Shown here: piece by piece, positions 11,801-24,006 of the stretch
How positions within the stretch are numbered: the first letter of the stretch is position 1
Layout of the letters: each line of letters opens with the position of its first letter
Assembly: GCA_051453625.1 (NCBI GenBank)
Contig: JBOZIK010000001.1
Coordinates: 200,142,171 to 200,206,170 of the forward strand
Direction: 5' to 3'
Origin: Welwitschia mirabilis
Lineage: Eukaryota; Gnetophyta; Gnetopsida; Welwitschiales
DNA length: 64,000 bases
Made by a program: the position numbers and the translations under genes
The notes under the pieces: model-generated
Told to the model about the DNA's origin: nothing
Seen by the model: only the letters and a program-made list of their open reading frames with translations
Database searches by the model: none

Positions 11801-11955
11801 ACCATTCATTTATGCATTAACTTGTAAAGTCCTATTTTGAGAAAATTTCAGTTTTATTATATAGTTTTAGATTATATTTCTTCTTTTTTAGGTTAGATTT
11901 AGGATGAGTAGGTTCATTTATAATAAAACTAACATTACCTAATGGTGTATCTCTC

Positions 11956-12168
11956 ATGGAACCACTAAAGAATTACCACTTATACAATCATTGTCTTAGG
12001 CCATTTTACATAGGAAACCTTAAATTTAACTCCTACCATAGAATAAGCCATTATCTTCCTAAACCTTACTGTTCACCTCTCCCATCATGTCTTTATTTTA
12101 TAAGACTAACCAACCATTCACTCATCTCCTTCACCTATACATCTTTTAGATTTAATGATCCTAGTTGA
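11956..12168 (+). CDS. 70-codon ORF shared by internal I and II, unknown
   Basis: It starts MEPLKNYHLYNHCLRPF and continues KFNSYHRISHYLPKPY with a C-terminal LYFIR...NDPS. The copy in internal II (21630-21845) keeps the start codon, the spaced Y-N-H-C, P-F-x-I-x-N, Y-H-x-I-S-H-Y and LYFIR residues and nearly the same end, but has one stop after codon 43. I do not recognise a domain. It lies where RT would follow in an autonomous element. Conservation may only reflect common descent. Whether it is translated is unknown. Confidence 0.35.
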   Translation: MEPLKNYHLYNHCLRPFYIGNLKFNSYHRISHYLPKPYCSPLPSCLYFIRLTNHSLISFTYTSFRFNDPS

Positions 12169-12798
12169 TGGCTTTTACTAATTAACTAATAATAATGATC
12201 TTGCCATTTCAAGTTTTAATTGAGATTAGGTATAGTTATGAATTTTGAGAGGTAGTTATGCTCATTTTGAGTTACATTGTTAATGTTTGCTTTTACTCAG
12301 GCTTTTAAAATTAGAAGAACAAAAAGGTATGAAAAGTTTGAATCTCTTTCATGTTGTACATTTTTTCCCAAGAATTTATGGAAATAATATCATTTATTAA
12401 TTAGGATAATGATCCATTAACTCCTCCAATGTACATAGAAATGTATATGAGATGTATAATTAAAAGAAAAAAAATATAAAATCTCTTCTCCAAAAGCACA
12501 TTTAAATTTTTGATCAATTTATTGGGTTTAGTTAACTACGTCAAGCATATAAATGCTTGCTGATAATGTAGCTCTAATGAGCTACTTATGACACATTCAA
12601 CTACATTAGGGCTATAGATGGCTGTTAAATGTAGCACTATATCCTTCAATAATAATATTCTTAACTCTATTGGAAGAAGTATCATAACATTGGATGCTTA
12701 GCAAGATCAAAATGCTTAAAATAAAAAACACACATGATTATGGAAAAATAAAAATTGAAAAGTAAATTAAGGTACAAATTGGAGATCTTTTGTGTTCC

Positions 12799-13039
12799 AC
12801 TTTCTTTCTGGTTGGGGTGGGTGCGGCCTTGAGTGGTGAGAGTGTTGTATTGGTTGCTTAGGGGCTTGCGCGCGTAGATGTTGTTGCGCTGGATTACCGT
12901 CGCGACGTTGCCGAAGATGAAATCGATGGTGCCCTAGACGTTGACTTCGCGATAGAATTGTCGCATGGAGTGGATGTAGAGAGAGTCTTGGTAGCCTTCG
13001 ATGCTACACTAGTAGATCACCATCGGATCCCACGCGCAC
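12799..13039 (-). pseudogene. Pectin methylesterase (pectinesterase) gene fragment
   Basis: Minus-strand translation from 13008 gives CSIEGYQDSLYIHSMRQFYR, then a stop, then GTIDFIFGNVATVIQ, NNIYARKPLSNQYNTLTTQG and RTHPNQ. This is the catalytic core of plant pectin methylesterase, which removes methyl esters from cell-wall pectin. Both active-site aspartates are kept (GYQD and TIDFIFG). TAG stops occur at 13009-13011 and 12934-12936 (the latter at the Y of the family's YGT). VRVGSD at 13022-13039 is joined only through a one-base frameshift. About 80 of the roughly 300 catalytic-domain residues remain, with no PRO domain. The fragment is CpG- and GC-rich, unlike everything around it, so it arrived late. 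It sits inside internal I of the dimer and is missing from the homologous place in internal II. Confidence 0.9.
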
Positions 13040-13665
13040 CCTAAGCTTAATTTTCCATCAAAGTTTCAGGAATTTCCACAATCTTCATTTGTTCTTAGAT
13101 TTCGAGAAAAAATCATCAATGTTTTGACAAGATGTCAATCCACGAACTGCATTCTTCTGCAAGAGAAATGCTACACCGCATCCTCTCTTTTGTAAAGCCT
13201 ACAAAACCCTTGATTTACAACACCCTATTGATTTGTCAGAGTATAAATTCTCTCTTCCAAAACATGTAAAAGAGGTTTCATGGCACTAAAAATGCACTTC
13301 TAAATTTTCTAAAAATCAGTTACACTTTTTTATGTACATAGAATTTAAGAAATTCATATATTGAAAATATTGTTTTGTAGAAAATTTATGGTCATGATTT
13401 TAGAAAGTTGTTTGTGAATAGTAGAGCAGTAATCTCATGGCTTTGTAGCTGTGAGATCGATTATCAAGAAAGTCTCAAGATGGAGAAATGCTGAAATAGA
13501 ATATTACACCTTAGCAGAGCCCAAAAAAAAGATATAAAGTAATCGCATCCCCNNNNNNNNNNNNNNNNNNNNNNNNNNNNNNNNNNNNNNNNNNNNNNNN
13601 NNNNNNNNNNNNNNNNNNNNNNNNNNNNNNNNNNNNNNNNNNNNNNNNNNNNTACTTAGTTAATG
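13040..13665. other. Rest of the foreign insert in internal I
   Basis: The stretch does not align with internal II, which resumes near 13675 (ttagatccat...aaataaat shared with 22565-22585). It is AT-rich and ends in a 100-N gap (13553-13652). Read on the minus strand it leads into the pectinesterase piece through ...aagcttag, so it could be an intron or flank of the captured gene. I see no further pectinesterase exon, no TIRs and no TSD; the gap hides one border. Confidence 0.45.
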
Positions 13666-14274
13666 CCTCACTTTTATAATAATTAGATCCATTAAATAAA
13701 TCTAAAAACCACAAAAGTTTTAATAAACAAGGCCATTAGCTTAGGTAGTTTATCTCTTCTATTTATAACATGAATAGCGGTATGTTAATTGCAATTTCAT
13801 TTACAATGTAATTCCACATCCATACATATTATCATTTCTAGTCTACCTCCATCACACTAGAAAGAACACTAAAAAGGCATAATTTNNNNNNNNNNNNNNN
13901 NNNNNNNNNNNNNNNNNNNNNNNNNNNNNNNNNNNNNNNNNNNNNNNNNNNNNNNNNNNNNNNNNNNNNNNNNNNNNNNNNNNNNTAGAAAGAACACTAA
14001 AAAGGCATAATTTTTTTTAGTTATAACATGACCTTTCATTGCATTATAACTTATCTTGCATTACTTTACATTTTTACTTTTTTCAGTTGTAATAAAATGA
14101 TATGAAATAAAGCATTTTTATTCTAAGGTTGCATAATTTATTCTCAAATTTTGCATTTAATGCTTTCTATAAATTAAACTTTGAAAACAAAGTTTAATTT
14201 TGATTAAGTGATATAGCATCTNNNNNNNNNNCATGATTTTTGATAATAGTCTAGTAAAAATCTAGTTAGGGGTA

Positions 14275-16627
14275 TGATAACATATAAAAATTAACATTTA
14301 GATCAAGTATTTTAAGTTAATTTATCTTAAGAAACATATTAAATTGATTATTTTTCATAAAATTATGTCTTCCATTTGTTTTAACATCAATTATAAAGTC
14401 ATGCATCTCTTATGATAAATTCAAGTACTTAACTAAAAATTGAAACATGTTGCAAATAATGATGGTAGTCCTATAAAAAAAAATCAAGAGCACTAGTGAG
14501 CTATATAGTGGAATAGATCATCTCAAAAATTACCTACTAAATTTACCATGAAGTTACACTTGAATCANNNNNNNNNNNNNNNNNNNNNNNNNNTAGTTAT
14601 TAACCTAATCATCTACTGCATTTGATTCAGTTGTAATCTTTACTAGACATGTGACAATGATGCTATAGATATGTTGCAGTAACATGGTAGTGAAGTGATA
14701 ATGATATGTAATAGTAACATGTAGCAGTGATATTTGAAACATAGATCCAAGGGCTACATGTTAAAACTATTATCCTAACTTTCACCCAAAATGTCATGAT
14801 AAAGATTCTAACAGATACTACATGATTAATATTCCACCTAATACTATAGGNNNNNNNNNNNNNNNNNNNNNNNNNNNNNNNNNNNNNNNNNNNNNNNNNN
14901 NNNNNNNNNNNNNNNNNNNNNNNNNNNNNNNNNNNNNNNNNNNNNNNNNNTTTACCATGGAGTCACACTTGGATTATAGTTATTAACTAAATCATTTATT
15001 GCATTTGATTTAGTTGTAATCTTTACTAGACATGTGATAATGCTACTATAGATATGTTGCAATAACATGGTAGTGAAGTGATAACGATATGTAATAGTGA
15101 CATGTAGAAGCGATATTTGAAACATAGATCCAAGGGCTACATGTTGAAACTATTATGCTAACTTCCACCCAAAATGTCATGATAAAGATTCTAACAGATA
15201 CTACATGATTAAGATTCCACCTAACACTATAGGAAGAGGAATCTTAATACACCTACTTAATGCTACAAGACAGAATCTTATCCATCTCACCTAGTATTAT
15301 GAGCCAAAGGAATATAACTATTCCCATCCTATCTTCATCTATAAAAAGGGTCAAGAGTCCCTTATTGTGAGAAATTTTTAGTGGTAAAGCTTTCATAACT
15401 TAGAGTAGAATCATCTTCATCACACTATGATAAGCTTTCTTTAGGAGAAGACTAGTCTCAAGGCTAGGCTAATGAGTCTGTACTAGATGTAGCCTTTTTC
15501 TTGAATGTAAGAAAATTATATATAATTAATATAATTATAGTTTTTTTTTCATTTCAAGTTGTAATTTATATTGTACTTGTAATACTTAATTGAATACTTT
15601 CATGCCAAGTATTTATTAGTTTAAATTAATCTTTATACTTTGGTAGTTTGTAAATTTTTAATGATTCTTAGGCATTAACTTTCCTCCTTTTCATGTTTAC
15701 ATTTAGGCTATCATGGATAAAGTGGTATAAGGATTAACCACTACTTATGTGGTGAATAAGATTATGTCACCATGAGTTTATCCTTAATTACTTAGCATTG
15801 TTTTAAGGTAAATAAATAAATTACATCATATTCTTNNNNNNNNNNNNNNNNNNNNNNNNNNNNNNNNNNNNNNNNNNNNNNNNNNNNNNNNNNNNNNNNN
15901 NNNNNNNNNNNNNNNNNNNNNNNNNNNNNNNNNNNTAAGAATTTTTTAGTGGTAAAGCTTTCATAACTTGGAGTAGAATCATCTTCATCACACTATGATA
16001 AGCTTTCTTTAGGAGAAGGCCAGTCTTAAGGCTAGCCTAATGAGTCTATACTAGATGTAGCCTTTTTCTTAAATGTAAGAAATTTATTTATAATTAATAT
16101 AATTATAGTTTTCTTTTTCATTTCAATTTGTAATTTATATTTACTTGTAATACTTAATTAAATACTTTCATGTCAAGTATTTATTAGTTTAAATTAATCT
16201 TTATACTTTGGTAGTTTGTAAATGTTTAATGATTCTTAGGCATTAACTTTCCTCCTTTTCATGCTTACATTTAGGCTATCATCGATAAAGTGGTATAAGG
16301 ATTAACCACTACTCATGTGGTGAATAAGATTATGTCACCATGAGTTTAGACTTAATTACTTAGCATTGTTTTAAGGTAAATAAAGAAATTACATCATATT
16401 CTTAAATAGATTTTTATTTTTTAGAGGATTTAAGTTAGTTTAAGGATTAGTTCACTTCCAAATTTTGTCATAAAAAAGTTTTCTTAATACTCTTTCAATT
16501 TTCAACTTTATATATTTTAGATAACTATTTGTGTGCCTAATTATTATCTTTCACTATGTTACCATCCCTATGGAAAAAATGATATTTGGGTCTTACCTAG
16601 TTTTATTATAAGTTTGCGTCATAAACA
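14275..16627 (+). mobile_element. LTR-B (central LTR of dimer)
   Basis: It starts tgataacat after a polypurine-like tract (gttaggggta, 14265-14274) and ends ataaaca at 16627. It aligns with LTR-A and LTR-D. It contains gaps at 14568-14593, 14851-14950 and 15836-15935. Direct copies flank the gaps: 14538-14850 with 14951-15230, and 15367-15835 with 15936-16405. The true length is therefore nearer 1.4 kb. Confidence 0.7.
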
Positions 16628-19460
16628 CTGATGCTAGAGACATGTGACGAGAGCACTGGTTGGTGAAGAAATCTCACTTGAAAGGCCATGTGTTAAACTC
16701 TTTATGAAAATCCCTAAAAAGCACTACAAGTAAAGATTCTAATCACCTTATCAAATTCTCTAAGATAAATAATCTTAACTATCTTTATCAAATTCTCTAA
16801 GATAAATACTCTTAACTATCTTCTCTAGTATAAGAAGATGAGGATTTCACCTAATGCTACAAGATGGAATTGTATCCACATCACTTATCATTATGAGCCA
16901 AAGGAACCCAATTACCCTCACTATAACTTTATCTATAAAAAGAGCTAATATCCCCTTATTATAATCAATCTTTAGTGCTAAACTCTTTGATATCTTAGAG
17001 TAGATTCATCTTCATCATATCATGATAAGATCCCTTTGGAAGTAGACTAGATTCAAGGATAGCCTGATGAGTCTATATTAGATGTAGCCTCTTTCTTGAA
17101 TGTAAGGCATTTATTTATGATTAATATAACTATAGTTTTCTTTTTGATTTCAAGTTGAAATTTATATTATTATTCTAATACTTAAATGAAACTACTTTTA
17201 TGCTAAGTCTTTATTATCTCAAATGAATTTTGGTTCTTAGAGTTTTGATAGTAGTTTGTAAATGTTTGATGATTTATAGCCATTGACTTTCCTTCATTCC
17301 GTGCTTACATGTGAGTTATGATGAATAAAATGGCATAACAATTCATCACCACTTTTTTGATGAATGAGATTATGTTATCATAATCTAAGTCTCAATGACT
17401 TGACATTATTTTAAGGTTAAAAAAAGAAAACTTACACTATATTCTTGAATACAATCCCATTTGTTGGATGATTTAAGTTAGTTTTAGAGTTATTTTATTT
17501 CCTACTTTTATCATTAGGAAGTGTTATCAATACTCTTTTGACTTGCAGCTTTTTCAAATTTGTCATAATTTTTTGTATGCTTAACTATTATCTTTGGCTC
17601 TCTCATCATCCCCATCCAAAAAATAATAACTAGATCTCATCTACTTTTATTATAAGTTCAAGTCATAAACATATTTTTGTTACCATTTATAGGAATGATG
17701 GAATAGTAGTTTCATTAATAAGAACATAAAATTTTTTTTTTCTTGTATTTTAGTTAATTACAATTTTCTTTCATTTCTAGTGGTCTGTACTTGTTCTATT
17801 TCAGTGATATCTAAATTGGATCTTATTTTTTTGCATTTATTTTTCTACATTTATTTTATTTTTATACTCTCCATTAATTGGTATTATTACTTTTCTAGTA
17901 ATACACAAACTATTTNNNNNNNNNNNNNNNNNNNNNNNNNNNNNNNNNNNNNNNNNNNNNNNNNNNNNNNNNNNNNNNNNNNNNNNNNNNNNNNNNNNNN
18001 NNNNNNNNNNNNNNNACAGATTTTTATTTTTTAGAGGATTTAAGTTAGTTGAAGGGTTAGTTCACTTCTAAATTTTGTCATAAAAAAGTTTTCTTAATAC
18101 TCTTTCAATTTGCAACTTTATATATTTTAGATAACTATTTGTGTACCTACCTATTATCTTTCACTATGTTACCATCCCTATGGCAAAAATGATATTTGGA
18201 TCTTACCTAGTTTTATCATAAGTTTGAGTCACAAACACTGATGCTAAAGACATGTGGTGAGAGCACTAGTTGGTGAAGAAATCTCACTCGAAAGGCCATG
18301 TGTTAAACTCTTTATGAAAATACCTAAAAAACACTACAAGTAAAGATTCTAACTACCTTATCAAATTCTTCAAGATAAATACTCTTAACTATTTTCTCTA
18401 GTATAAGGAGATAAGGATTTCACCTAACACTAGAATATGGAATTGTATCCACATCACTTATCATTATGAGCCAAAGAAACCCAATTACCCTCACTGTAAC
18501 TTTATCTATAAAGAGGGCTAATATCCCTTATTGTAATCAATCTTTAGTGCTAAACTCTTTGATACTTTAAAGTAGATTCATCTTCATTATATCATGCTAT
18601 GATCCCTTTGGAAGTAGACTAGATTCATGGATAGCCTGATGAGTCTATATTAGATGTAGCCTCTTTCTTGGATGTAAGACATTTATTTATGATTAATATA
18701 ACTATAGTTTTCTTTTTAATTTCAAGTTGCAATTTATATTATTATTCTAATACTTAAATGAAACTACTTTCATGCTAAGTCTTTATTATCTCAAGTGAAT
18801 TTTTGTTCTTATAGTTTTAATAGTAGTTTGTAAATGTTTGATGATTCATAGCCATTGACTTTCCTTCTTTCCGTGCTTACATTTGAGTTATGATGAATAA
18901 AATGGCATAACAATTTCATCGCCACTTTTGTGATGAATGAGATTACGTCATCATAATCTGAGTCTCAATGACTTGACATTATTTTAAGGTAAAAACAAGA
19001 AAATTTACACTATATGCTTGAATACAATCCCATTTGTTGGATAATTTAAGTTAGCTGTAGAGTTATTTTCCTTCCTACTTTTATCATTAGGAAGTATTAT
19101 CAATACTCTTTTGAGTTGTAGCTTTTTCAAATTTGTCATAATTGTTTGTATGCTTAACTATTATCTTTGGATCTCTCATCATCCCCATCGAAAAAATAAT
19201 AACTAGATATCATCTATGTTTATGTTACCATTTATAGGAATGATGGAATAGTAGTTTTATTAGTAAGAACATAAAATTTTTTCTTTTTCTTGAATTTTAA
19301 TTAATTGAAATTTTCTTTCATTTCTAATGGTCTGTACTGGTCCTATTTTAGTGATATCTAAATTGGTTCTAATTTTTTTTCATTTATTTTTCTACATTTA
19401 TTTTATTATTGTTATCTCCATTAATTTGTATTGTTCCTTTTCTAGTAATACCCAAACTAT
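16408..19460. repeat. 1.5-kb direct duplication across a 100-N gap (17916-18015)
   Basis: 16408-17915 and 18016-19460 are direct copies. The right copy lacks about 60 bases near the LTR end (about 19210), so the two are not identical and may be two haplotypes. Confidence 0.85.
16628..17671 (+). mobile_element. LTR-C, 5'-truncated LTR fused to LTR-B
   Basis: Directly after the LTR-B end the sequence jumps to the middle of the same LTR family (agcactggttgg... aligns with 8475 onward) and runs to a second LTR end at 17671. A weak primer-site relic follows (tttttgttaccatttatagg). The same junction is present in the duplicate beyond the next gap (about 18236), so it is not a gap artefact. Confidence 0.65.
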
Positions 19461-20959
19461 TTTAGATTTTTAATTCTTTCAAGTTTCTGTGAACTTCATA
19501 TCCCTAACTTAAAATATCATTGTTATATTAATCATTTTATGTATAAGACAAACTAGTTTATGTAGGTTTTCCTACTTAGTGTCTCTCAAGCTAAGGACAA
19601 AGCTAAAAAATAGAAAAACATTAAGAAAATCGAGGATGATAAAAATAGCTAAGAATTATCTTCCCTCTATTTTCTTTTCTCCTCTTAAATATAATATATT
19701 TTATTTTCAATACTATATATGTTAGGTTTTTTTTTTCTCTCAGGGTTTCAATAGATTTTTGTTTCATTTCAAGATTTGTTAATTTGATTTATATTTCTTA
19801 TCTTATACTCTATTTATCATCAATCTACTTACATGTCCTAGAAGATAATTCTTTTTTCTCAGAGTAGTTTATTTGAAAACAAATTGAACCATCATGAATA
19901 GTGACCAATGCTACCATCTTTTTTGCAACTTTTACTTTTAAACTTTATTGAAATGTTCATCTCATCCCTTTTGATCTTTTCTATTATTGGGAACCTTCCA
20001 AAAATTGATAGAGTTACATATGTTAGAAAGTTAATCTTGTCAATTACTTATAAATAATGTCTTCTAAACTTCAAAATGAGCTTAACATTGATTATAGAAA
20101 TAGTCTATTTTCTATGAATTAGTCTAATTAANNNNNNNNNNNNNNNNNNNNNNNNNNNNNNNNNNNNNNNNNNNNNNNNNNNNNNNNNNNNNNNNNNNNN
20201 NNNNNNNNNNNNNNNNNNNNNNNNNNNNNNNGAATTAGTTTAATGAAGTATTATAAGAAAACCCTTTGTCCTTTCTTAATGAAAACCATACCATTTTAAA
20301 CCCCAAAATCCTTCTAATACTAGGCAAATCATAAGAGACTATATTTAGCATATAGAACCTCCTTGATACATCAATCAATCTCATTATTATTTTGAGTTTT
20401 AACATCTTTATTTTTGATAAAAATAGTTTGATCCTATGTTTTTCATAATTCCTTATGACCCATACTCTCCATTTTCTTATTAATACCCTTTACCTTCTAA
20501 TCCCTATTTTTCATTTTCTCATGAATACCCATCATTGTCTCCCTCATATCCTTCATCCTTTTATCAATATCTCTCTTTCTATTATAACCATTATTTAACC
20601 TCAAATTCCTTAGAAGATACCTTATAGAAATTACTATAAGATACTATCCAATATTCTTCATTTAACACCCAACACTCCTCTTTGAATTTTTTTAAAATAC
20701 ATCTTTAAAAAAATCATGGAATCTTAAGAGAAACTTGAGTAAAGTAGCTAATAGTTAAACTAGAATAATTTTTAGATCATTGGTAATCTTAGTTAACATG
20801 AAGAAAAATAACCTCCTCCATGCCTTAAACCTAATCCTGTGAGTCTTGAATTAATTAAAAGGATTGAGGATGGTTAAATATGTGATAACCAAATCATATC
20901 CATTAGGAGTGAGGAACACATCTATAAGGAAATCACTTAGGACTTATAAGATGAAGACT

Positions 20960-21430
20960 TACTAGAAAAATAACTTAAGAAAAGTTAACCACTTGAGGAG
21001 AGTCACATATATGAGGATGATTCATTTAGTAATTCTTATGAAGAAGTTCATGTTAAAGAAGAATCCATACCTAATTCACCATATGTAGATCTTTTACCTT
21101 CTTATCAAATATTTTCATGAGAAAATTTTTTCATCTTTATCTTTTAAGAAAAATATAAGATTTAATGAACAATACCAACCTTTCTTAGAATTAAAACCAC
21201 CATCTAATAACTTTAAGCACGATTCCTTTGATGAACATTCACCTTGTCTAATAGTCTCTAACTCATCTTTATCTTTTCCTCAAGATGGTATCTTGTAAGA
21301 TTTATTAAGAAAACATAAAAAAGCTAAAGGATGAACCTCTTTAGATTTTAAATGCGTAGATTTTACTACTTGCATTGATGTTTTCCTAATTTTATTAACT
21401 CATGTATGAAAATCTACATGGATTATCTCT
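20960..21430 (+). pseudogene. pol relic upstream of RT in internal II
   Basis: Plus-strand reading gives EESHIYEDDSFSNSYEE (about 20996-21046) and, after frameshifts, RKHKKAKG followed by a stop and TSLDFKCVDFTTC (about 21307-21380). It is collinear with 11230-11800 of internal I. The basic motif resembles the Athila-type pol segment N-terminal to RT. The copy is disrupted by several stops and shifts. Confidence 0.5.
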
Positions 21431-21629
21431 TGATTCATGACCCTTATTCCCTTAAGTTTCACAACTTTCATACCCTTAAGCCCTTATGAATGCATTACCA
21501 TGGAAGACCCATGTTTTGAAAATTTTAAGTTTACTATAAGACTTTAGATTAGATTTTTCTATTAGATTACACTTAAGATGAGTAGGTCTAACCACAATAA
21601 AACCAACATCACCTAAGGGTGTATCAGTT

Positions 21630-21845
21630 ATGGAATCAACCAAGCACTACTACATGTATAATCATTGCATTAAGCCATTTCACATAGATAATCAAAAATT
21701 TCATCCATATCATAAAATAAGCCATTATTTCCTTAAATCATATCACCCACCTCTTCTGTTTTAACTTTATTTCATAAGATTCATTTATAACCCACATCTT
21801 TCATCTTATTATGAGTTTATGAGACTTATTGATCCTGGGAAATGA
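21630..21845 (+). pseudogene. Second copy of the 70-codon ORF
   Basis: It starts MESTKHYYMYNHCIKPFHI and runs 43 codons to a taa (21759-21761), after which the same frame continues LYFIRF...LIDPGK to 21845. It keeps the spaced aromatic/His residues of the copy at 11956. Function unknown. Confidence 0.4.
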
Positions 21846-24006
21846 TTTTTTCATATAAATAAGAATAAGAGATCTTTTTGATTCCATGGTTTTAGTTAAT
21901 ATCAGGTCAATACTTCCTTTGGAAGAGAAAGTTATATTTAACTTTGAGTTCTTTTGTTATTATTTTGTTAAGTCTTACATTTATTTGATGTTTTTAATTT
22001 GATACAAAGAAAATAAAATATGGTTAGTCTATTTTCATGATATATATTTCTTTTAAGAATTTATGGAAATAAGATTTTTTTTATCAGGATAATGAATCAA
22101 TCATGCCTCCGATAAGCATACATTTAAAAAAATAAAAAAATAACACAATAAGAGAAGAAAAGTAATAATAAAAAGAATATCTTCTCTAAAGTACATATTT
22201 TTTATCAGTTTTACTAGATTTAGTTAACTACATTATCGCTATGAATGCTCATTGGCAATGCAACTCTAGCAATTTATTTATAAAACATTCAATTGCATTA
22301 AGGCTATAGATGCTTGTTGGCAGTGCAACACTGACTTCTTCATGTACAACATGTTTAACCTTGTTGGAAGAAGATGTTACAATACTAAATGCTTAACATG
22401 ATCAAATGCTTAAAGGATGTTACTCATGATCATAGAAGGATAAGATTTGAAAGATATTAAGGTGGGATTGGAGACTTCTTATGAAGTACTTGCTTATACA
22501 AGATATTTTCACTACTCTTAATTTTAATGAATTTATATCATCAATATTTTAACTTATCTTAACTTAGATCCATAATTAAATAAATGTTTTTCTAAGCCAT
22601 TACTTTATATTCATAGTCTCATTTATTCATAGATTGCATGGTAGATTCTTAATTGCATTTTCATTTCAATTATCTTCGTTCATTTCACCATTACATACAT
22701 ATNNNNNNNNNNNNNNNNNNNNNNNNNNNNNNNNNNNNNNNNNNNNNNNNNNNNNNNNNNNNNNNNNNNNNNNNNNNNNNNNNNNNNNNNNNNNNNNNNN
22801 NNAGCAATTTATTTATAAAACATTCAATTGCATTAAGGCTATAGATGCTCGTTGGTAATGCAACACTGACTTCTTCATGTGCAACATGTTTAACCCTGTT
22901 GGAAGAAGGGGTTACAATACTAATGCTTAACATGATCAAATGCTTAAAGGATGTTACTCATGATCATAGAAGGATAATATTGGAAAGATATTAAGGTGGG
23001 ATTGGAGACTTCTAATGAAGTACTTGCTTATACAAGATATTTTCACTACTCTTAATTTTCATGAATTTATATCATCAATATTTTAACTTAACTTAGATCC
23101 ATAATTAAATAAATGTTGTTCTAAGCCATTACTTTATATTCATAGTCTCATTTATTCATAGAATGCATGGTAGATTCTTAATTTCATTTTCATTTCATTA
23201 TCTTTGTTCATTTCACCATTACATACATATGAATTTATCCTTTTATCTCTATGATAAATCATATCTGAAGGAACATTAGAATTTTTGATGAGATCTCTCG
23301 TTCCATGNNNNNNNNNNNNNNNNNNNNNNNNNNNNNNNNNNNNNNNNNNNNNNNNNNNNNNNNNNNNNNNNNNNNNNNNNNNNNNNNNNNNNNNNNNNNN
23401 NNNNNNNAATCATATCTGAAGAAACATTAGTATTTTTGATGAGATCTCTCATTCCATGAGTTATGCTAGCATCTTCATTTTTACCTATTTCTTCATTTTT
23501 TATTTTTTTCCTCTTGATTCTTCATCTTTCATTTTTCTTTATTCCTTTCATCTATAATAATCATTTGCAAAGCATTATTACTTATTAATTTCTTATAGAA
23601 TTACCTTTCACTTCATGTATCTTTTAGCATTTTTCTTTTTCTTTCTTATACATTATAGTTTTGTTTTGTTTTGCTTTTCATTTTTCTCTTTCTAGTTTTA
23701 ATAAAATGACATGTATGAAGCATAGTTATTCTAATGACATATTAATTTATTTTTAAAATTTTGTATTCATTTTTCTATCTTTTCAAACTTTATGGAGAAA
23801 GTTCAACTTTGGTTAAGGGTATGGGATTTGCATTTTTCAAAGAAATTTTGATTTTATTACTTTATTTTTTAAAAGTGAGCTAAAAATTTTCAAAGTCATC
23901 ATTATTCTTATATTATATTTAAATGTTTTATTTAAAATTTTTTTCATGTCATCATGCTTTTTCATACTTTTTGCTAAGAGACTAGAAAAATATTGGTTTG
24001 GAGGTG

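Larger units (their letters stand above)
17672..24006 (+). mobile_element. Internal II of dimer
   Basis: It aligns with internal I in order and orientation (leader, acidic stretch, pre-RT motif, 70-codon ORF, 3' region) but lacks the pectinesterase insert. It ends in a polypurine-like tract (ggtttggaggtg, 23995-24006) just before LTR-D. No RT or integrase is seen. Gaps at 20132-20231, 22703-22802 and 23308-23407 are flanked by direct copies; the largest pair is 22268-22702 with 22803-23230. Confidence 0.65.
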
